From an uncultured Subdoligranulum sp. (GTDB lineage Bacteria; Bacillota_A; Clostridia; Oscillospirales; Ruminococcaceae): a stretch of DNA of 6,964 bases. The stretch is from contig NZ_CALADU010000205.1 of assembly GCF_937890665.1 (NCBI RefSeq), positions 1-6,964 on the forward strand, given 5' to 3'. The translations under genes were made by a program, and so were the position numbers. The first letter of the stretch is position 1. Every line of letters begins with the position of its first letter. This document shows positions 6,099 through 6,964 of the stretch, piece after piece. The notes beneath the pieces are model-generated. The model saw only the letters and a list, made by a program, of their open reading frames with translations. It had not been told where the DNA came from and searched no databases.

Positions 6099-6128
6099 AT
6101 TATAGGGGCTGCCGCAGGGCATTGTCAA
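6099..6128 (-). promoter_or_regulatory. Consensus promoter of the kinase/regulator pair
   Basis: TTGACA (6128-6123) and TATAAT (6104-6099), both perfect matches to the housekeeping consensus, are separated by 18 bases. Transcription should start near 6092, leaving a leader of about 100 bases before the kinase ATG. The -35 hexamer contains the TGA stop codon (6127-6125) of the hydrolase gene. So strong a promoter suggests the sensor pair is made constitutively and then limited by the leader or by the slightly long spacer. Confidence 0.9.
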
Positions 6129-6964
6129 CGGGCGCGGTGCAGGCGCTCCCGCTCGGTACACATCAAAAGGAAGGCGCCCATGCCGTGGAGGTCGTTGGTG
6201 CTCACCGGGCGGCCGCAGTAGTAACGGTAGTCCCCCACCCCTGTGCCGATGCAGACCTGGCCCAGGCAGAACTCGCCGTCCTGCCCGGTCAGGCTGCGGA
6301 CCACGCCGTCATAGCCGCGGCCGGCAGCGGGCAGCAGCGAGGGGGGCAGGTAGCCCAGCCGCACAGCCTTGTACAGGGCCGCTGCGAACAGACAGGTGCA
6401 GGAATTTTCCGGCCAGTTGCCCGCCGCTCCGGCTTTGTCCACCACCTGATACCAGCGTCCATCCTCCCCCTGATAGCGGCAGAGACTGTGCAGCAGGGAC
6501 TGCAGCAGGGCGAGGATCTGTTCCCGGGGGGCAAACCCGGCGGGCATGGCGTCCAGATCGTCCAGCAGCGCCAGCGGCACCCACCCCAGGGAGCGCCCCC
6601 AGAACTCCGGCGAGCAGCCCGTCCCGGGATCCGCCCAGGGGGCCCGGCGGGTCTCATCCCAGGCGTGGCGCCACAGGCCCGTGGCGTCGTCCCGGGTGTT
6701 GCGCGCCATCAAAAAGATCTGTTCCGCCACCTGCTGCCACAGCGCCGGTTGGCCGGTCAGGGCAGCGTATCGGGCCAGGAAGGGGCCGCCCATGTACAGG
6801 CCGTCCAGCCACATCTGGCCGGGCAGGTCAGGTTTGTGGCAGTAGCCGCCGCAGGCACAGCGCGGGATGCGGGCATACTGGGCATACACGGCGTCCATCG
6901 CCCGGCGGTAACGGGGATCGCCGGTGGCTTCCCACACGGGAAACAGCAGATTGCCTGGCTGGAT
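6125..6964 (-). CDS. GH105-family unsaturated glucuronyl/galacturonyl hydrolase (partial, 5' end outside window)
   Basis: 279 C-terminal residues are visible and the frame is open to the window edge, so roughly the first quarter of a usual enzyme of about 370 residues is missing. Family GH105 (YteR/YesR) removes the 4,5-unsaturated uronic acid left at the end of pectin or related oligosaccharides after lyase cleavage, normally inside the cell. The (alpha/alpha)6-barrel signature segments are present, numbered from the first visible residue: QMWLDGLYMGGPFLA (50-64), HAWDE (100-104) and WGRSLGWVPLALLDDLD (122-138). The C-terminal STNDLHGMGAFLL is also typical. WLDG and HAWDE carry the aspartates expected at the active site. 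A CACGGYC cluster (36-42) precedes the WLDG motif, where relatives as I recall them have a Gly-Gly-Phe-Trp-His pattern. The TGA stop lies inside the -35 of the next promoter. Substrate specificity cannot be set from sequence. Confidence 0.9.
   Translation of the reverse strand: MQPGNLLFPVWEATGDPRYRRAMDAVYAQYARIPRCACGGYCHKPDLPGQMWLDGLYMGGPFLARYAALTGQPALWQQVAEQIFLMARNTRDDATGLWRHAWDETRRAPWADPGTGCSPEFWGRSLGWVPLALLDDLDAMPAGFAPREQILALLQSLLHSLCRYQGEDGRWYQVVDKAGAAGNWPENSCTCLFAAALYKAVRLGYLPPSLLPAAGRGYDGVVRSLTGQDGEFCLGQVCIGTGVGDYRYYCGRPVSTNDLHGMGAFLLMCTERERLHRAR

Noticed and set aside
5222..6100. 292-codon minus-strand frame starting at an ATG just after the -10 of the kinase promoter
   Set aside because: The ATG lies upstream of the predicted transcription start, lacks a ribosome binding site, and the frame runs out of phase through the kinase gene.

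Overview
All genes in this window lie on the minus strand, so the transcript reads from high to low coordinates. In that order they are: the 3' part of a GH105-type glycoside hydrolase (6125-6964, cut by the window edge); a YesM-type sensor histidine kinase (4246-5991); a YesN-type AraC-family response regulator that overlaps it (2790-4271); a 389-base regulatory gap; a sugar-binding lipoprotein (1036-2400); an ABC permease (41-955); and the first nine codons of what is probably the partner permease (1-28). The parts match the known pectin/rhamnogalacturonan-type uptake loci of Firmicutes, such as Bacillus subtilis yesMN-yesOPQ-yesR. I therefore do not see an undescribed protein system. The less expected content is in the regulatory DNA.

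Organism. High overall GC, AGGAGG-type ribosome binding sites, a lipoprotein with a Ser/Thr/Ala-rich linker, CUT1 permeases and the YesM/YesN pair suggest a GC-rich Gram-positive anaerobe. A gut Oscillospiraceae/Ruminococcaceae member (Faecalibacterium, Gemmiger or Subdoligranulum relatives) is my best inference; no marker gene fixes it.

Layout. A perfect consensus promoter (TTGACA, 18 bases, TATAAT) for the kinase/regulator pair starts inside the hydrolase stop codon. Its roughly 100-base leader carries a terminator-like hairpin followed by five T's. The regulator start codon lies inside the end of the kinase gene, with its Shine-Dalgarno sequence encoded by the kinase C-terminus. The gap between regulator and binding protein holds a 64-base element with 15-base perfect inverted ends, then a promoter with a good -10 (TACAAT) but a poor -35. 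That promoter is preceded by repeated GCTTTGTGC sites placed as expected for an AraC-type activator. Between the binding protein and the permeases stands a strong intrinsic terminator, which probably sets the binding protein above the permeases by partial read-through.

How the genes work together (inference from families). The kinase senses an extracellular signal, probably an oligosaccharide, and phosphorylates Asp55 of the regulator. The regulator then activates the transporter promoter. The lipoprotein captures the oligosaccharide and the two permeases import it, with an ATPase encoded elsewhere. The GH105 enzyme removes the unsaturated uronic acid left by a lyase. The hydrolase is the only clue to substrate, so specificity beyond unsaturated uronate-containing oligosaccharides is not established.
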